DNA of 64,000 bases from positions 1 to 64,000 of the forward strand of contig JAIQFI010000026.1 of assembly GCA_020073345.1 (NCBI GenBank). Reading direction: 5' to 3'. This DNA is from Terriglobia bacterium. GTDB lineage: Bacteria; Acidobacteriota; Terriglobia; Bryobacterales; Bryobacteraceae. Of this stretch, positions 53,416-64,000 are shown piece by piece; positions within the stretch are counted from its first letter, which is position 1, and each line of letters starts with the position of its first letter. The notes under the pieces are model-generated. The model saw only the letters and a list, made by a program, of their open reading frames with translations, searched no databases and was not told where the DNA came from. The position numbers and the translations under genes are program-made.

Positions 53416-53787
53416 TTAGAGACCCTTAAGGGTCTCAGTCACAGCGGAGCTTTTTAGCTTCCAGTGGTCGTCAAATTTAAAGAGTATTTGAATGTCACGC
53501 CGGACTACGACCGGCCAATTGTGTGACGCATTACGAATGACGGCGATCTCGGCGTTGCCGTAGTCCGGTGAGTCCTTCAGCTCATCCAAATAGCGGTGCT
53601 CAATTCCCTTCCGTTCCAGATACGCATCCACCACTGTTCTCGGTGTACCAGGAGGCAGACTTTGACGGATTTCGTTTTCAACGCTTGTGACATCGATCGT
53701 AGCTTGCAATTTTGTTTTTCGGGCTATGCGAATTGCCACAATGGTCAAGCCCACCAAGACAATGCCAAGGTACAGCCATTTAGCCAT
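53416..53787 (-). CDS. Small anchored hypothetical protein (immunity candidate)
   Basis: 123 residues. An N-terminal membrane helix (WLYLGIVLVGLTIVAIRIA), then a small alpha/beta domain (VENEIRQSLPPGTPRTVVDAYLERKGIEHRYLDE). It lies 63 bases downstream of the giant RHS gene on the same strand, the usual place for an RHS immunity gene. No family recognised; immunity is inferred only from position. The stop codon is next to an 18-base palindrome. Confidence 0.6.
   Translation of the reverse strand: MAKWLYLGIVLVGLTIVAIRIARKTKLQATIDVTSVENEIRQSLPPGTPRTVVDAYLERKGIEHRYLDELKDSPDYGNAEIAVIRNASHNWPVVVRRDIQILFKFDDHWKLKSSAVTETLKGL
53420..53437. terminator. Perfect 18-base palindrome at the 3' end of the small gene
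   Basis: GAGACCCTTAAGGGTCTC spans the last codons of the gene at 53416-53787. It could form a loop-less hairpin or serve as a terminator or binding site; no U-run follows on either strand. Confidence 0.35.
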
Positions 53788-53850
53788 AGGCGCAGGGAAC
53801 CTCCCCGGATGCGAACCAAACGATCCTTCCGATTTTACCCATACGCAAAA

Positions 53851-56800
53851 TCAATAGAGGATGTGGTCCCAACCTGGCGCCCAAACAGGCGTTGGTGGAG
53901 AAACCAGACCACTCTTTTCTAATATCGTGTGGGCGAAAGAGTTACTGTTCTGCCGAATGGGAAGGTATGGCAAATGAAGATTCTCAATCGTGCTCGCGGC
54001 AGCGTTGAAATTATTGATCGCCGCGTCGTAGGAGAGGGTCCCGCTAGGAACCTGCATGCTGGCCACGTCATCGGACGGACCCTTCGGGTAATCCTTGAAG
54101 TTGGTATCGAATGTCGTCCCACTTCCGGCTTTAGTCAGGTAGCCAAATCCGGGTGGAGTCAATGGGAGGCCAAGCACATCCCTGAGAAGATCCGAACTCT
54201 GATTCGGATCGGAGAGAGTAGGGCCGCCGCGGAAACCAATAGTGGCGCGGTGCGGCTGCTTCACCAGAACGTACGCATGATGATAGGGTGTGTTCGTAAT
54301 CGGTATCGTCCCCAACAGGTCAAAGTGTACTTCTATTCTTGTTTGACTTACAACCGGGGCCTCCACAAGATCTGGAATTGTCAAGATGATGGACGCAATC
54401 GCCAATTCCAGCGAAACCGACGCTATGTCGAATTGATTGCCGCTGGGGTCCAGCCGCAGCACCGGCTCATTACCGGCGTATGTGTACTTGTGCAGGGAAA
54501 CCGGCGAGTCTGCGTCGCCTTCAACGTTATCAATCGTCCAGAATCGCCCTGTGGACTGGCTCAGGTATCGTGCGCGCAAGTAATAGAGGCCCAGATTCGG
54601 GTCATTCTGCTCGCCGGAATACAGATACACGTTTGGCGTCGTGCCGGCCTGGCTGATGATGTTCCCGAATGCGTCGTAATCGTAACGGTCGGTCACCGTT
54701 CCGGTGGCATCGGTTAGCAGCCGCACGCTGCCATGTCCGTCATACCCATAGAAGCTGGTCCCGGACGCCTGGCTCTGGCTGATGCGATTGAGACCGTAGG
54801 TATAGACTCGTTGAACCGCGCCACCACTGATCTCCTCCAGCACCTGCGCGTAGCCGGTCAAGTTGCGGTCATCCACGAGGTACTTGGTTGTGACGCCCCC
54901 AACCGTCTTTGCGATGCGATTACCGTCGCCGTCATAAACGATATTGACGGCGGTGCTTCCAGTCTGAGTCGTCAAGTGGTTCTCGAAATCGTAGGCGAAC
55001 GTGTTTCCGCCCGAGGCGATGGTATTGCCGTTGTTGTCGTAAGCGTCACTCGTCAACCGGTCGTTGGCATCGTAGCTGTAGCTAGCTGCAGGAACGGGAG
55101 CAACGGTCGAGGTGCGCTGCTGCCGGTTGCCTACAGGATCATATTGATAGCCGATGGCGCCGTTGATCGAGCCGCCTGAAATCGTCTCCGCCTTCAGCCG
55201 GTACAGGGCGTCATAGGTATAGCCCACCTGGCGGCCACCCAATTCGGTTACCTGCGTTCGGTTGCCCGCTGCGCCGAGCGTGTAAGCGAAGCTCGCCAGC
55301 GTGCCGCTCTTCGTGATCGCCATGTTGGTGAGGCGGTTGAGCGCATTGTAAGAGTAGCCGGTCTGCACTCCGTTGGGGTAGAGATAGCTCTGCAGATTTC
55401 CGGCGTTGTCATAGCTGTACGTCGTGATCCCGGCAGCCAGGCGGTTGTCCTTCGCGGTTGAGAGCCGGTTGAGCGAATCGTAGGCGTAATCAACGGAAGT
55501 TCCCCCGATGTTCGAGGAACGCACCGTAGCCAAATCCCCGGCGAGGTCATAAGTGTAAGTGAGCGTTCCTTCGGGCGTTGCCTTCTGAGTGAGCCGGTCC
55601 CGCTGGTCATAGGTGTACGACGTGGTTCCGCTGGCATCGACCATATTCTGGCGCTGGCTGGTCGCGGTGTAGGTGAAGCTCACCGCAGGCTCGCCGAAAC
55701 TTGCGTCCGGTGCTTTGCTGGCCAACCTGTTCACACTGTCGTAGTTGTAGGTTGTAGTCTTCCCGTTGAAATCTGTCTTGGCCTTAAGATTGCCCGCCGC
55801 GTCGTAAGTCATCGTTTCAAACATGCCGAGCGGGAGAGTGCGCTTGGTGCGCCGCCCCAGCTTGTCATAGGCGAAAGTGGTTGTATCGCTATTCGCGTCG
55901 ATTTGCGACAGGCGGTTGCCTAGCTCGTCGTAGGTGTACCGGGTAAGCTGACTGAGAGCATCCGTGACCTTCGTGAGTCGGCCCAACTTGTCATACTCGA
56001 ATTGCGTTGTCTGGCCGGCTTGGTCCGTCTTTGCAGTCGTGCGGCCCAAGGCGTCGTAGCCGGTGGAATCGAAGGTGGTGTCGGGGTAGGTTACCTTCGT
56101 CCGGCGGTTGAGAGCATCGTACTGATACTGCGTCGTGTTGCCATTGGCATCCTTCATCGACGCCTGGTTTCCGGCCGCGTCATAAGTGAACGAAGTCGTA
56201 CGAGTCAACGCGTCTGTCACGCTGGCCCGGCGCCCGGCGTCGTCGTAGTCATAGGTCGTCGCGTTCCCTCGCGGATCGGTCACCTGCGTGACCTGTCCCG
56301 CCGCATCATAGGTAGTTTGGGTCACGGCGGCGTCCGCGTAGGTCGTTTTCTTCAGCCGTTTGAGTGGATCGTATTCATAGGAGGTCGTGCGGCCTCCCCG
56401 GTCGGTGGAAGACGTGCGGTCGCCTTCAGCATCGTAACCAGCTCCTTCGTGCGTGCCGTCAGGATAGTTCGTCTGGGTCAACCGGCCCATGAGATCGTAC
56501 TGATAACTCGTCTGATGACCGAGTTGGTCAAACGTGACGCTCTGTTTGCCAATCTCGTTGTACTGAGTCTGCGTGGTCGATCCATCCGGATAGATGGTCT
56601 TGGTCAGGCGGCTTAGCTTGTCATATTGATAGTTCGTCACCAGGGTTTCCGGCCCGGAGGTCGTGGTCCGCGACTTGGTTTCCGTCAGCCGGTCGCCATT
56701 CCCGTCATAGGTGTAGGTCGTGATATTTCCGAGTGCATCGGTCTGCTGGGTCAGGTTCCCAGAGGCGTCGTATTGGTAACTTGTAATGCCACCCAGCGGA

Positions 56801-59800
56801 TCGGTCATGGAAGTGCGCAGACCGCTCGCGTTGTATGTGTAGCTCGTCACACTGTTAGTGGCGTCTTTTGTGGACAGCAGATTCCCGCCCGCATCGTAAA
56901 TGTTTGTGGTCACGCCGAGGCGCGGGTCTGTAATCGTCAACACCTGGGCGTGGCTGTTGTAGGTGTAGATCGTGGTGTTGGCCAGCGGATCGGTTTCAGA
57001 AAGCCGGTTGTTCTGGCTGTCGTAAGTGTACGTTCGCTGCTTGCCGAGCGGATTGATCTCCGTGAGCACGTTGTCTTGGCTGTCGTACGTCCGCGTCGTG
57101 ACGCCGCCCAGGGCATCGGTCACCTTGACCACGTTGCCGTCGGCGTCGTACTGGTTTACGGTGATGTTCCCGAGCCGGTCGGTGACGATCTCCTCATGGG
57201 TGTTTAGGCTGTGGGTGTAGTTGATGACGTTCCCGAATGCGTCTATGTGCTGGATCAGACGGCCGCTGTTGTCGTATACATTGCGGATCGGTTGGATTCC
57301 GCGCGGATCGATGATGCTCAGCAGGCCGTGATTGCCGTCATAGGTAAAGGTGGTGACGTTGTTTTCGCGGTCTGTGACGCTAAGGAGATCTCCGCCTAAA
57401 TAGCTGTAAAAGATTGAGTTTCCGGCGGGGTCGGTGATCTGAGTGATTCGTCCGACGTTATCGCGCGTGAAAAGAACGCTCTTGCCGCCGGAGTGAATTA
57501 TTCCGCCGGGCGTGATGGTGAGCGTGTTTCCATTTAGATCAGTCATCTTCTCCAACCCGCCAGTGGTCTGGTTGATGTCAAGCATGCGGCCGTCAGGAAG
57601 CGTGAGGCGGTATTGGTTGGGATCGAACAATTGGACGTTGTCCAAATCCAAGAGCTGCGCGGGACCGGGGAAGGAGGCGGAAACCTCCGCCACGTTATTT
57701 CCGATAATGCTGAGCGACGCGACAGTGCCGGGCCTAGCCGCGAAACCGACGGTCACCTCAGACGGCGGCGCACCTAGCTGGCACCCCCCGGTGAGACTCA
57801 AATCGAACGTGTAAGTCGTACCGTCGGGCAGGCTGACGGTGACCACGTGAGGCTTCACCGCTACGATGCAATAGTTGGGGATGATCCCGCCGCTCTTGGT
57901 AGCGATCCAGTGGTCGCCTGCGACGGTGCTTTCGCTGAGGCGAACCGTCCTCAAATCGAGTGTCCAGCCCGCGCCGAAATCGCCCATAATTCGGGACCGG
58001 CTGTCGTAGGTCCGAACGACTTGAATCGGCAAACCGGCGACTGGGACGGAGAGGTCGTTGAAGGATACCGTGAAATTTCCGATCTTTTGGTTCTTCGTCA
58101 GCTCCACGCTGATCTCGGTTGTAGTCGTTTGACCGAAGGTATCGGTAGCGCTTAGGCGTATCTGAACGATCCCATTGAGCAGGATCGTCGGATCGAACGT
58201 GCCCAGGACGCCATTAGTCACCGGTGCCGTGCCCGTCGCTAGTTGGCGATAAACGGTTTCCTCAATGGGTTTGAATTCGAGGGTCCAGCTCGCAAGATTG
58301 GGACTATCGGCCGTCCCTACGACGCTTGACGGCGCCGTGATTTCCGCCCCGTCGATGGGGCTGGTCAGACTCACGGTGGGCGGGTCGATTGGATTACCAG
58401 TTACCGTGACCGTCACATCCTGTGACACAGTGAACTGGGTATCAGTAGACGTGATGCGGAGCGTATAGCTGCCCGGATCGCTAAAGCCGGCCGAGATCGA
58501 TGTGAGCGTCTGGTTCAGGTATCCGACAGTTGCGCCTGCCGGCGTCGCGATCGTGTCCCACGACGTGGTAAGGGTTCCTCCGAACGGTAGCCCATCGTCG
58601 GTGACCGTATAGGTGAGCGTCAGACGATCTGGCAAGGTGACCGACCACGTAGGGGCGATGGTGATCACCGGCGGCTGGTTCGTTCCAGGCGTAACCGTAA
58701 AACCGTTCGGTAGCGTCGCAATTTCTGCTCCCGTAGTAACAACGATTGTTCGAGCGACGGGCGCCGCGTTGACGGCAATTGAAATGTTCGCGGTGAGGTG
58801 GGTGGCGTCCGTAACTGTGACGCTATTTACCACCACCGCCGTGCTTCCGAATGTGATCTGGCTAGTCCCCTGAACGAAGTGCGTATTGAGACCTGTGATT
58901 GCAACGGAGAGATTCGACTGTCCCTCCTTGCCGGAGTTCGGGCTCGCGCTTACAAGACGAGGACCGGCGGCGACAACATCGAAGGCATTCGGCGCCGAAT
59001 CGACTTCCGTGCCGGTAGTTACGGTGGCTGTGCGCGACCCGAGGGCGGCGCTTGCGGCAATGCTCACCTGGGCGGTGAGGTGCGTGGGATCGGTGACCGT
59101 GACCGTGCCTACCGTTATGTCCGCACCCAGGCTCACGGTTGTCGTGCCTTGGACCCAATTCGTGAATTGGCCGGTCAGCGCGACGGGAAGTGACTGCCCC
59201 TGCTGGCCTGAAGCCGGGTCGATGAACGTGAGGATCGGCGTCCCCGATTGAACGGTGAATCCATTTGTCAGGGAAGCGACTTCGCTCCCCGTGGTGACCG
59301 TCACCGTGCGCCCGCCAACAGCGGCGTCGGCTGCAATCGTGATTTGTGCCGTTAGCGTGGTGGGACTCGTCACCGTCACGGTGCCTACCGTGATACCCGC
59401 GCCGAAGCTCACCTGGCTAGTCCCTTGAATGAAATTCGTTGACTGACCGGTGATCGTCACCGGACCGCTCTGCCCCGGTTGGCCCGTATTGGGGCTCACG
59501 CTCACGAGAACCGGTCCCGTCGGAAACACAGCAAAGCCGTTGGTCAGCGACGCAACTTCGGCACCGGTCGTGACCGCGACCGTGCGCGGTCCGGCCGCCG
59601 CGTTAGCCGCGATCGAGATGTTGGCTGTGAGACTGGTCAAAGACGCCACGGTCACCGAGTTCACGGTGATCCCGGCACCAAAACTCACCTGGGTCGTTCC
59701 TTGCGTGAAGCTCGTGAACTGACCAGTAATTGCGACGGATAGGTTGGTCTGGCCCTGCTGACCGGTGTTCGGATTTACCTGCGTGACCACCGGTAATCCT

Positions 59801-62800
59801 GCGAGCACATTAAATACGTTCGTCGCCGAAACGACTTCCGTGCCCGTGGTCACAGTGAGATTTCGAACGCCCAAAGCCGCGTTGGCGGCAATGGTCAATT
59901 GGACGGTCAGCAAGGCCGGATTGGTCACCGTGACGCTGTTGACTGTAATGCCAGCCCCGAGACTTACGCTAGTCGTGCCCTGGACCCAGTTCGTAAACTG
60001 GCCAGTTATTGTGGAAGTGATAGTCTGCCCTTGTCGCCCGGACGCGGGCACCATCGACGTGAGAATCGGCGTCCCCGCGAGGACCGTGAATCCGTTGACA
60101 AGCTGAGCGATCTCAGTGCCCGTCGTTGCCGTGACCGTGCGCGGACCCAACGCGGCATTGGCAGCGATACTGACTTGGGCCGTGAGGCAGGTTGCACAGG
60201 TCACAGTGACAGAACTTACAGTAATACCGGGACCGAGATCGAGCGCCGTGACGCCCTGGACAAAATGAGTATTCAGACCGACCACGCCGAGCGGTCCGCT
60301 TTGTCCCTGTTGGCCGGAGTTGGGGCTCACCTGCGTCAACACGGGCGTCGCCGATACGGCGCTGACCGAGAAGCCACTAGCAAGCGCGGCGACTTCACTA
60401 CCAGTAGTGAGTGTTACCGCTCGCGCGCCCACCGCCGCGGCGGGATCGATGTTGAGCACCGCAGTGGCGGTCGTCGCTGAACTGACGGTTAGAATTGAAA
60501 CCGTAATCCCCGCACCAAAGCTCGCCGTCGTCGTCCCCTGTACCCAATGCGTGAGCAGGCCCGTGATCGCCACCGAAAGATTCTGCTGCCCCTGCTGGCC
60601 CGCGTTCGGACTCACCGAGACTATCGTGGGGACGGATGGCGGTGGATTGACTGTAATCGTGACGCTTGAGCTACTGCTTAGCTGGGAATCACTGCCCGTG
60701 AGGCTGAGGATGTACGTACCAGGAACGCTAAAAGTGGCCGACGTTACAACCGGATTCGCCTGGTTTGCAACATCCGGGAACGTCGCCGTCGGATTGCCAA
60801 ACGAAACGTGACAGCCTCCGCTGATTCTGTTCCATACGGTAGTGAGTGTGGCACCGACGGGTAATCCGTCGTCCGTTACGCTGCCAGTCAAGGCGGCGGT
60901 TACCGGAGTGTATGGGAAATTGGCCTTGCCAATCTTGTTCGCGTTTGTTTCGGTGAACCACAAATTGCAATCTGGCCCGGTAGTAATCCCGTACGGCTGG
61001 CTGCCGATGGTGGGCACCGGGAACTCCGTGATGACTCCGGTGGTTGTAATGCTCCCGATCTCGCTCCCAATTTGCTCCGCAAACCACAGATCACCGTCTG
61101 GTCCCGCCGTGATCTCGACCGGATGGCCGGCGGAGGGGACCGGGAACTCGGTGAACACTCCGGCAGCGGTGATTCTCCCGATCTTGTTCCCAATGTTCTC
61201 TGTGAACCATAGATTGCCGTCCGGCCCCGCGGTGATCCAGAATGGCACGCTACCGCTAGTGGGTACTGAGAACTCTGTAATGACTCCGGCAGTTGTGATT
61301 TTCCCGATCTTATTTCCGCCTTGTTCCGCAAACCACAGATTGCCGTCTGGCCCCGTGGTGATCCCAATCGGCTGGCTACCGCTGGTGGGAATCGGGAACT
61401 CGGTGATTACACCTGCCGTAGTGATTCTGCCGATATTGTTTCCAAACCTCTCAGTGAACCACAGATTGCCGTCCGGTCCAGCTGTGATTCCCCACGGAGT
61501 GCTACCGGTCGAAAACGGCGTGAATACTCCTGCGGTAGTGATTTTCCAAATCCTGTTTCCGAAGTACTCGGTGAACCAAAGGTTGCCGTCCGGTCCTGCC
61601 ACGATATGCACGATGCCGCCACTTCCGGAGCAGCAACCTCCTGTGGGGACCTGAAACTCCGTGATGACTCCGGCGGTCGTGATCCTTCCGATCTTATTTG
61701 CACTATTCTCTGTAAACCACAGATTGCCGTCCGGCCCAGTGGTGATTCCCAGCGCTTCATTAATCGGTAGGGTCGGGACCTGATACTCGGTGATTGTGAC
61801 CGGGGCTGACGGAATAGTAATTGTCTGATTGGACCCGGCGGTGACCTGCGGTGGCTGATTCGTAGTTGTCTGGACGGTGAAAGCGTTGCCCAGCGTCGCC
61901 ATTTCGGTGGCAGTCGTCAGTGTCACGCGGCGTGGACCTACCGTTGCCGTTGGACCGATGTTCAGGACTGCCGTGGCCGCCGTTGCGCTATTCACCGTTA
62001 AGGAGGCCACCGTGATGCCCGCCCCGAAGTCCGCTGTGGACGTTCCTTGCACGAAATGGGTGAACTGCCCGGTGATGTTGACTGAGAGGCTTTGTTGGCC
62101 CCTCAGACCGGTGTTCGGAGCCACGGAGAGGATGGTCGGGACTTGGGGAGGGTTGACTGTGATCGTGACGCTTGAGGTGCCGGTCAGCAGAGAATCGCTT
62201 CCGGTCAGGCCGAGCGTATACGTGCCCGGCGCAGTGAAGGTGACCGACGTCATCACGGGATTCAACTGTCCTGCAACGTCAGGGAACGTCGCCGTCGGAG
62301 TCCCAAACGAGACGGGACTAGGTCCGCTAGTCTCGCTCCACGTGGTACTCAGTGTTGCACCGCTGGGCATTCCGTCGTCGGTCACGCTGCCAGTCAATGT
62401 GGCAGTCGCCGAATTATAGAAAACTCCGAAGTTGACCTTGCCAATTTTGTTTCCAGTCCCCTCTGTGAACCACAGATTACCGTCCGGCCCGGCCGTGATC
62501 CCGTCCGGCCGACTGGCGGCCGTCGGGATCGGAAACTCTGTGATCACTCCGGCGGTGGTGATCCTCCCGATCTGGCTCCCTGGATCCTCGGTAAACCACA
62601 GATTGCCATCAGGCCCTGCCGTGATCCATTCCGGACCCCTAGCGGCGGTTGGGACTACAAATTCCGTAATCACTCCGGCCAGAGTGATTCTCGCGATCTT
62701 GTTCCCCGACAACTCCGTGAACCACAGATTGCCGTCAGATCCTGCGGTAATCGCTTCCGGACTGCTGGAGACAGGAAACTCGGTGATCACTCCTCCGGTC

Positions 62801-64000
62801 GTGATTCTCCCGATCTGGTTTCCCACGATTTCTGTGAACCAGAGATTGCCGTCCGGCCCCACAGCGATTCCGTGAGGCTGGCTACCACTTGTGGGGACCG
62901 GAAACTCTGTGATCACTCCGCCGGTGGTGATCCTCCCGATCAGGTTCCCGAAGCGCTCCGTGAACCACAAGTTGCCATCTGGCCCTACGGTGATCCCATA
63001 CGGATAGCCGCTGCTGGGGACCGGAAACTCTGAGATCACACCGGCGAGCGTGATTCTCCCAATTTTTTGCCCAAAATACTCTGCGAACCACAGATTACCG
63101 TCCGGTCCTGACGTGATCCAGTCCGGACCGCTCGCGGCGGTTGGGACTACAAATTCAGTGATCACACCGGCAGTAGTGATTCTCCCGATCTGGTTCGCCA
63201 TGTTCTCTACAAACCACAGATTACCGTCCGATCCTGTGACGATCTGCCTCGGGAAGCTACCGGCGGTGGGTACCGGATACTCGGTTAACGTGACTTCAGC
63301 CAACGGAAGGGTAATTGTCTGATTGGACCCGGCAGTGACCTGCGGTGGCTGGTTTGTTGGGGCCGTGACTGTGAAGCCGCCTAGCATCGCGACAACTTCG
63401 TTCCCTGTCGTCACCGTAACGGTTCGCGCGCCCACCGCCGCGGCGGGATCGATGTTTAGCACCGCAGTGACGGTCGTTGCCGAATTGACGGTTAGACTTG
63501 AAATCGTAATCCCCGAACCAAAGCTCGCCGCCGTCGTCCCCTGCACGAAATGCGTGAATTGTCCCGTTAGATTAACCGACAGGTTCTGCTGACCCTGCTG
63601 GCCATTACCGGGGATTACAGTTAACAGTGTTGGTGTGGCGGTCGACGGAATGATCCCAACTTTGGAAACTGTATTGCTGAAACCGTTCCCGACCCAAATA
63701 TTGGCACCATCGAAGGCCAGTCCTTCAGGGTGCGTGCCCACGCTGGTAGCTCCGAGGATCACGCCATCGCAGGCCTGCACCTTGGTCACGGTGTTGTCGC
63801 TTCCGTTTGCGACCCAAATGTTAGCCCCGTCGAAGACCAAAGCATTGGGTTTGGCGCCTACCGGAAGATTTCGCAGATGAACGCCATCGCTGGCGCGAAG
63901 CTCATCTACCGTACTGCTGAAGTTGTTGCTCACCCAGATGTTGGCCCCGTCAAACGCAATGCCAAAAGGCCCGGAACCCACATCAAAGGTACCCAGGACT
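53851..64000 (-). CDS. Giant secreted propeller/IPT/RHS protein (5' end outside window)
   Basis: At least 3376 residues; the frame stays open to the right edge with the same repeat pattern ([21 protein letters not shown]), so the true start is outside. In order: YVTN-like repeats, then two beta-propellers of virginiamycin-lyase-like repeats ([10 protein letters not shown] about every 41 residues), nine IPT-like domains ([10 protein letters not shown]), an Ig-like domain, an RHS entry region, about 100 YD repeats and the core [17 protein letters not shown]. The last 196 residues have YHHAYVLV and [10 protein letters not shown], resembling papain-like or LRAT-like toxins, but with Ser where Cys is usual. 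The lack of an N-terminus prevents a signal call. Confidence 0.82.
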   Translation of the reverse strand, partial: VLGTFDVGSGPFGIAFDGANIWVSNNFSSTVDELRASDGVHLRNLPVGAKPNALVFDGANIWVANGSDNTVTKVQACDGVILGATSVGTHPEGLAFDGANIWVGNGFSNTVSKVGIIPSTATPTLLTVIPGNGQQGQQNLSVNLTGQFTHFVQGTTAASFGSGITISSLTVNSATTVTAVLNIDPAAAVGARTVTVTTGNEVVAMLGGFTVTAPTNQPPQVTAGSNQTITLPLAEVTLTEYPVPTAGSFPRQIVTGSDGNLWFVENMANQIGRITTAGVITEFVVPTAASGPDWITSGPDGNLWFAEYFGQKIGRITLAGVISEFPVPSSGYPYGITVGPDGNLWFTERFGNLIGRITTGGVITEFPVPTSGSQPHGIAVGPDGNLWFTEIVGNQIGRITTGGVITEFPVSSSPEAITAGSDGNLWFTELSGNKIARITLAGVITEFVVPTAARGPEWITAGPDGNLWFTEDPGSQIGRITTAGVITEFPIPTAASRPDGITAGPDGNLWFTEGTGNKIGKVNFGVFYNSATATLTGSVTDDGMPSGATLSTTWSETSGPSPVSFGTPTATFPDVAGQLNPVMTSVTFTAPGTYTLGLTGSDSLLTGTSSVTITVNPPQVPTILSVAPNTGLRGQQSLSVNITGQFTHFVQGTSTADFGAGITVASLTVNSATAATAVLNIGPTATVGPRRVTLTTATEMATLGNAFTVQTTTNQPPQVTAGSNQTITIPSAPVTITEYQVPTLPINEALGITTGPDGNLWFTENSANKIGRITTAGVITEFQVPTGGCCSGSGGIVHIVAGPDGNLWFTEYFGNRIWKITTAGVFTPFSTGSTPWGITAGPDGNLWFTERFGNNIGRITTAGVITEFPIPTSGSQPIGITTGPDGNLWFAEQGGNKIGKITTAGVITEFSVPTSGSVPFWITAGPDGNLWFTENIGNKIGRITAAGVFTEFPVPSAGHPVEITAGPDGDLWFAEQIGSEIGSITTTGVITEFPVPTIGSQPYGITTGPDCNLWFTETNANKIGKANFPYTPVTAALTGSVTDDGLPVGATLTTVWNRISGGCHVSFGNPTATFPDVANQANPVVTSATFSVPGTYILSLTGSDSQLSSSSSVTITVNPPPSVPTIVSVSPNAGQQGQQNLSVAITGLLTHWVQGTTTASFGAGITVSILTVSSATTATAVLNIDPAAAVGARAVTLTTGSEVAALASGFSVSAVSATPVLTQVSPNSGQQGQSGPLGVVGLNTHFVQGVTALDLGPGITVSSVTVTCATCLTAQVSIAANAALGPRTVTATTGTEIAQLVNGFTVLAGTPILTSMVPASGRQGQTITSTITGQFTNWVQGTTSVSLGAGITVNSVTVTNPALLTVQLTIAANAALGVRNLTVTTGTEVVSATNVFNVLAGLPVVTQVNPNTGQQGQTNLSVAITGQFTSFTQGTTQVSFGAGITVNSVTVASLTSLTANISIAANAAAGPRTVAVTTGAEVASLTNGFAVFPTGPVLVSVSPNTGQPGQSGPVTITGQSTNFIQGTSQVSFGAGITVGTVTVTSPTTLTAQITIAADAAVGGRTVTVTTGSEVASLTNGFTVQSGTPILTFIDPASGQQGQSLPVALTGQFTNWVQGTTTVSLGADITVGTVTVTDPTHLTAQVSIAASAALGSRTATVTTGTEVDSAPNAFDVVAAGPRLVSASPNSGKEGQSNLSVAITGLNTHFVQGTSQITFGSTAVVVNSVTVTDATHLTANISIAVNAAPVARTIVVTTGAEIATLPNGFTVTPGTNQPPVITIAPTWSVTLPDRLTLTYTVTDDGLPFGGTLTTSWDTIATPAGATVGYLNQTLTSISAGFSDPGSYTLRITSTDTQFTVSQDVTVTVTGNPIDPPTVSLTSPIDGAEITAPSSVVGTADSPNLASWTLEFKPIEETVYRQLATGTAPVTNGVLGTFDPTILLNGIVQIRLSATDTFGQTTTTEISVELTKNQKIGNFTVSFNDLSVPVAGLPIQVVRTYDSRSRIMGDFGAGWTLDLRTVRLSESTVAGDHWIATKSGGIIPNYCIVAVKPHVVTVSLPDGTTYTFDLSLTGGCQLGAPPSEVTVGFAARPGTVASLSIIGNNVAEVSASFPGPAQLLDLDNVQLFDPNQYRLTLPDGRMLDINQTTGGLEKMTDLNGNTLTITPGGIIHSGGKSVLFTRDNVGRITQITDPAGNSIFYSYLGGDLLSVTDRENNVTTFTYDGNHGLLSIIDPRGIQPIRNVYDNSGRLIQHIDAFGNVINYTHSLNTHEEIVTDRLGNITVNQYDADGNVVKVTDALGGVTTRTYDSQDNVLTEINPLGKQRTYTYDSQNNRLSETDPLANTTIYTYNSHAQVLTITDPRLGVTTNIYDAGGNLLSTKDATNSVTSYTYNASGLRTSMTDPLGGITSYQYDASGNLTQQTDALGNITTYTYDGNGDRLTETKSRTTTSGPETLVTNYQYDKLSRLTKTIYPDGSTTQTQYNEIGKQSVTFDQLGHQTSYQYDLMGRLTQTNYPDGTHEGAGYDAEGDRTSSTDRGGRTTSYEYDPLKRLKKTTYADAAVTQTTYDAAGQVTQVTDPRGNATTYDYDDAGRRASVTDALTRTTSFTYDAAGNQASMKDANGNTTQYQYDALNRRTKVTYPDTTFDSTGYDALGRTTAKTDQAGQTTQFEYDKLGRLTKVTDALSQLTRYTYDELGNRLSQIDANSDTTTFAYDKLGRRTKRTLPLGMFETMTYDAAGNLKAKTDFNGKTTTYNYDSVNRLASKAPDASFGEPAVSFTYTATSQRQNMVDASGTTSYTYDQRDRLTQKATPEGTLTYTYDLAGDLATVRSSNIGGTSVDYAYDSLNRLSTAKDNRLAAGITTYSYDNAGNLQSYLYPNGVQTGYSYNALNRLTNMAITKSGTLASFAYTLGAAGNRTQVTELGGRQVGYTYDALYRLKAETISGGSINGAIGYQYDPVGNRQQRTSTVAPVPAASYSYDANDRLTSDAYDNNGNTIASGGNTFAYDFENHLTTQTGSTAVNIVYDGDGNRIAKTVGGVTTKYLVDDRNLTGYAQVLEEISGGAVQRVYTYGLNRISQSQASGTSFYGYDGHGSVRLLTDATGTVTDRYDYDAFGNIISQAGTTPNVYLYSGEQNDPNLGLYYLRARYLSQSTGRFWTIDNVEGDADSPVSLHKYTYAGNEPVLRLDPSGNQFDIASVSLELAIASIILTIPDLVEAPVVSQTRIEVHFDLLGTIPITNTPYHHAYVLVKQPHRATIGFRGGPTLSDPNQSSDLLRDVLGLPLTPPGFGYLTKAGSGTTFDTNFKDYPKGPSDDVASMQVPSGTLSYDAAINNFNAAASTIENLHLPYLPIRQNSNSFAHTILEKSGLVSPPTPVWAPGWDHILY
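58680..60640 (-). repeat. Tandem IPT-like domain repeats, about 270 bp each
   Basis: Seven consecutive units inside the giant protein share TGQFTxxVQGTT, [13 protein letters not shown] and TVTTGxEVxxLxNGFTV. Nucleotide similarity is high enough that recombination between units is plausible. Two more copies lie nearer the N-terminus. Confidence 0.7.
61000..63300 (-). repeat. Two blocks of virginiamycin-lyase-like propeller repeats
   Basis: About 15 units of roughly 123-126 bp encode [10 protein letters not shown][20 protein letters not shown]. The blocks at about 61000-61800 and 62440-63300 are separated by Ig- and IPT-like domains. They would form blades of beta-propellers. Confidence 0.75.

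Noticed and set aside
53213-53419. Frame giving GCPYGFESRSG, resembling translations across tRNA genes
   Set aside because: I checked for a tRNA T arm at this site; the stem does not pair, and no anticodon arm is found.
53929-54717. 262-codon plus-strand frame opposite the RHS giant
   Set aside because: Antisense to the RHS core and C-terminal domain; no features.

Overview
The window looks like accessory chromosome from an acidobacterium of the Solibacter/Bryobacter type. This is an inference from gene families, not from a marker gene: an ECF sigma factor coupled to a Ser/Thr kinase, several further kinases, very large secreted Ig/IPT/YD-repeat proteins, a PEP-CTERM-like exported protein and GC-rich coding throughout.

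Layout. (1) 1-8169: edge of a CRISPR array (one repeat visible), its leader and a complete type I-C cas operon on the minus strand (cas3-cas5-cas8c-cas7-cas4-cas1-cas2). (2) 8442-11234: plasmid/ICE-type genes, with a small basic protein, single-stranded DNA-binding protein, ArdC antirestriction protein and an ECF-like sigma factor. (3) 11306-15363: a toxin-antitoxin-like island holding a Fic protein with a promoter/operator at its start codon, two small antitoxin-like genes framed by the same 5' and 3' sequence boxes, and an AbiE-like pair behind a canonical promoter covered by an inverted repeat. (4) 15364-16375: about 1 kb with no supported gene. (5) 16376-29592: a secreted Ig/IPT protein, a secreted Kelch/RHS protein with a small membrane protein behind it, and two unrecognised minus-strand proteins. 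(6) 29829-33771: a sigma-region-4-like HTH protein overlapping an unusual zinc-finger/kinase fusion, a small protein, and a kinase that ends right after its catalytic domain. (7) 33862-35533: tRNA-Tyr, tyrosine recombinase and excisionase-like protein, with repeated sites. (8) 35902-38209: ECF sigma factor overlapping a kinase with pentapeptide repeats. (9) 38324-52428: a conjugative type IV secretion operon (VirB2, B3, B4, B9, B10, a 33-residue membrane peptide, B5, B6, B8, a Replic_Relax-like protein, an unknown wHTH-like protein, an RHH-like protein, VirD4, VirB11, RepB-type primase). (10) 52489-64000: a PEP-CTERM-like protein, a small anchored protein, and an RHS giant of more than 3,370 residues that runs off the right edge.

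How it fits together. Regions 2, 7 and 9 read as pieces of one or more integrative conjugative elements: site-specific recombination at or near a tRNA, mating-pair ATPases and channel, coupling protein, primase, and single-strand binding and antirestriction functions useful in a recipient. Regions 1 and 3 are defence or addiction cargo. Regions 5 and 10 carry polymorphic-toxin-like proteins followed by small membrane proteins that could be immunity partners. No canonical relaxase is visible. A Replic_Relax-like protein and a nested inverted-repeat structure at 48253-48345 are the best candidates for the DNA-processing step.
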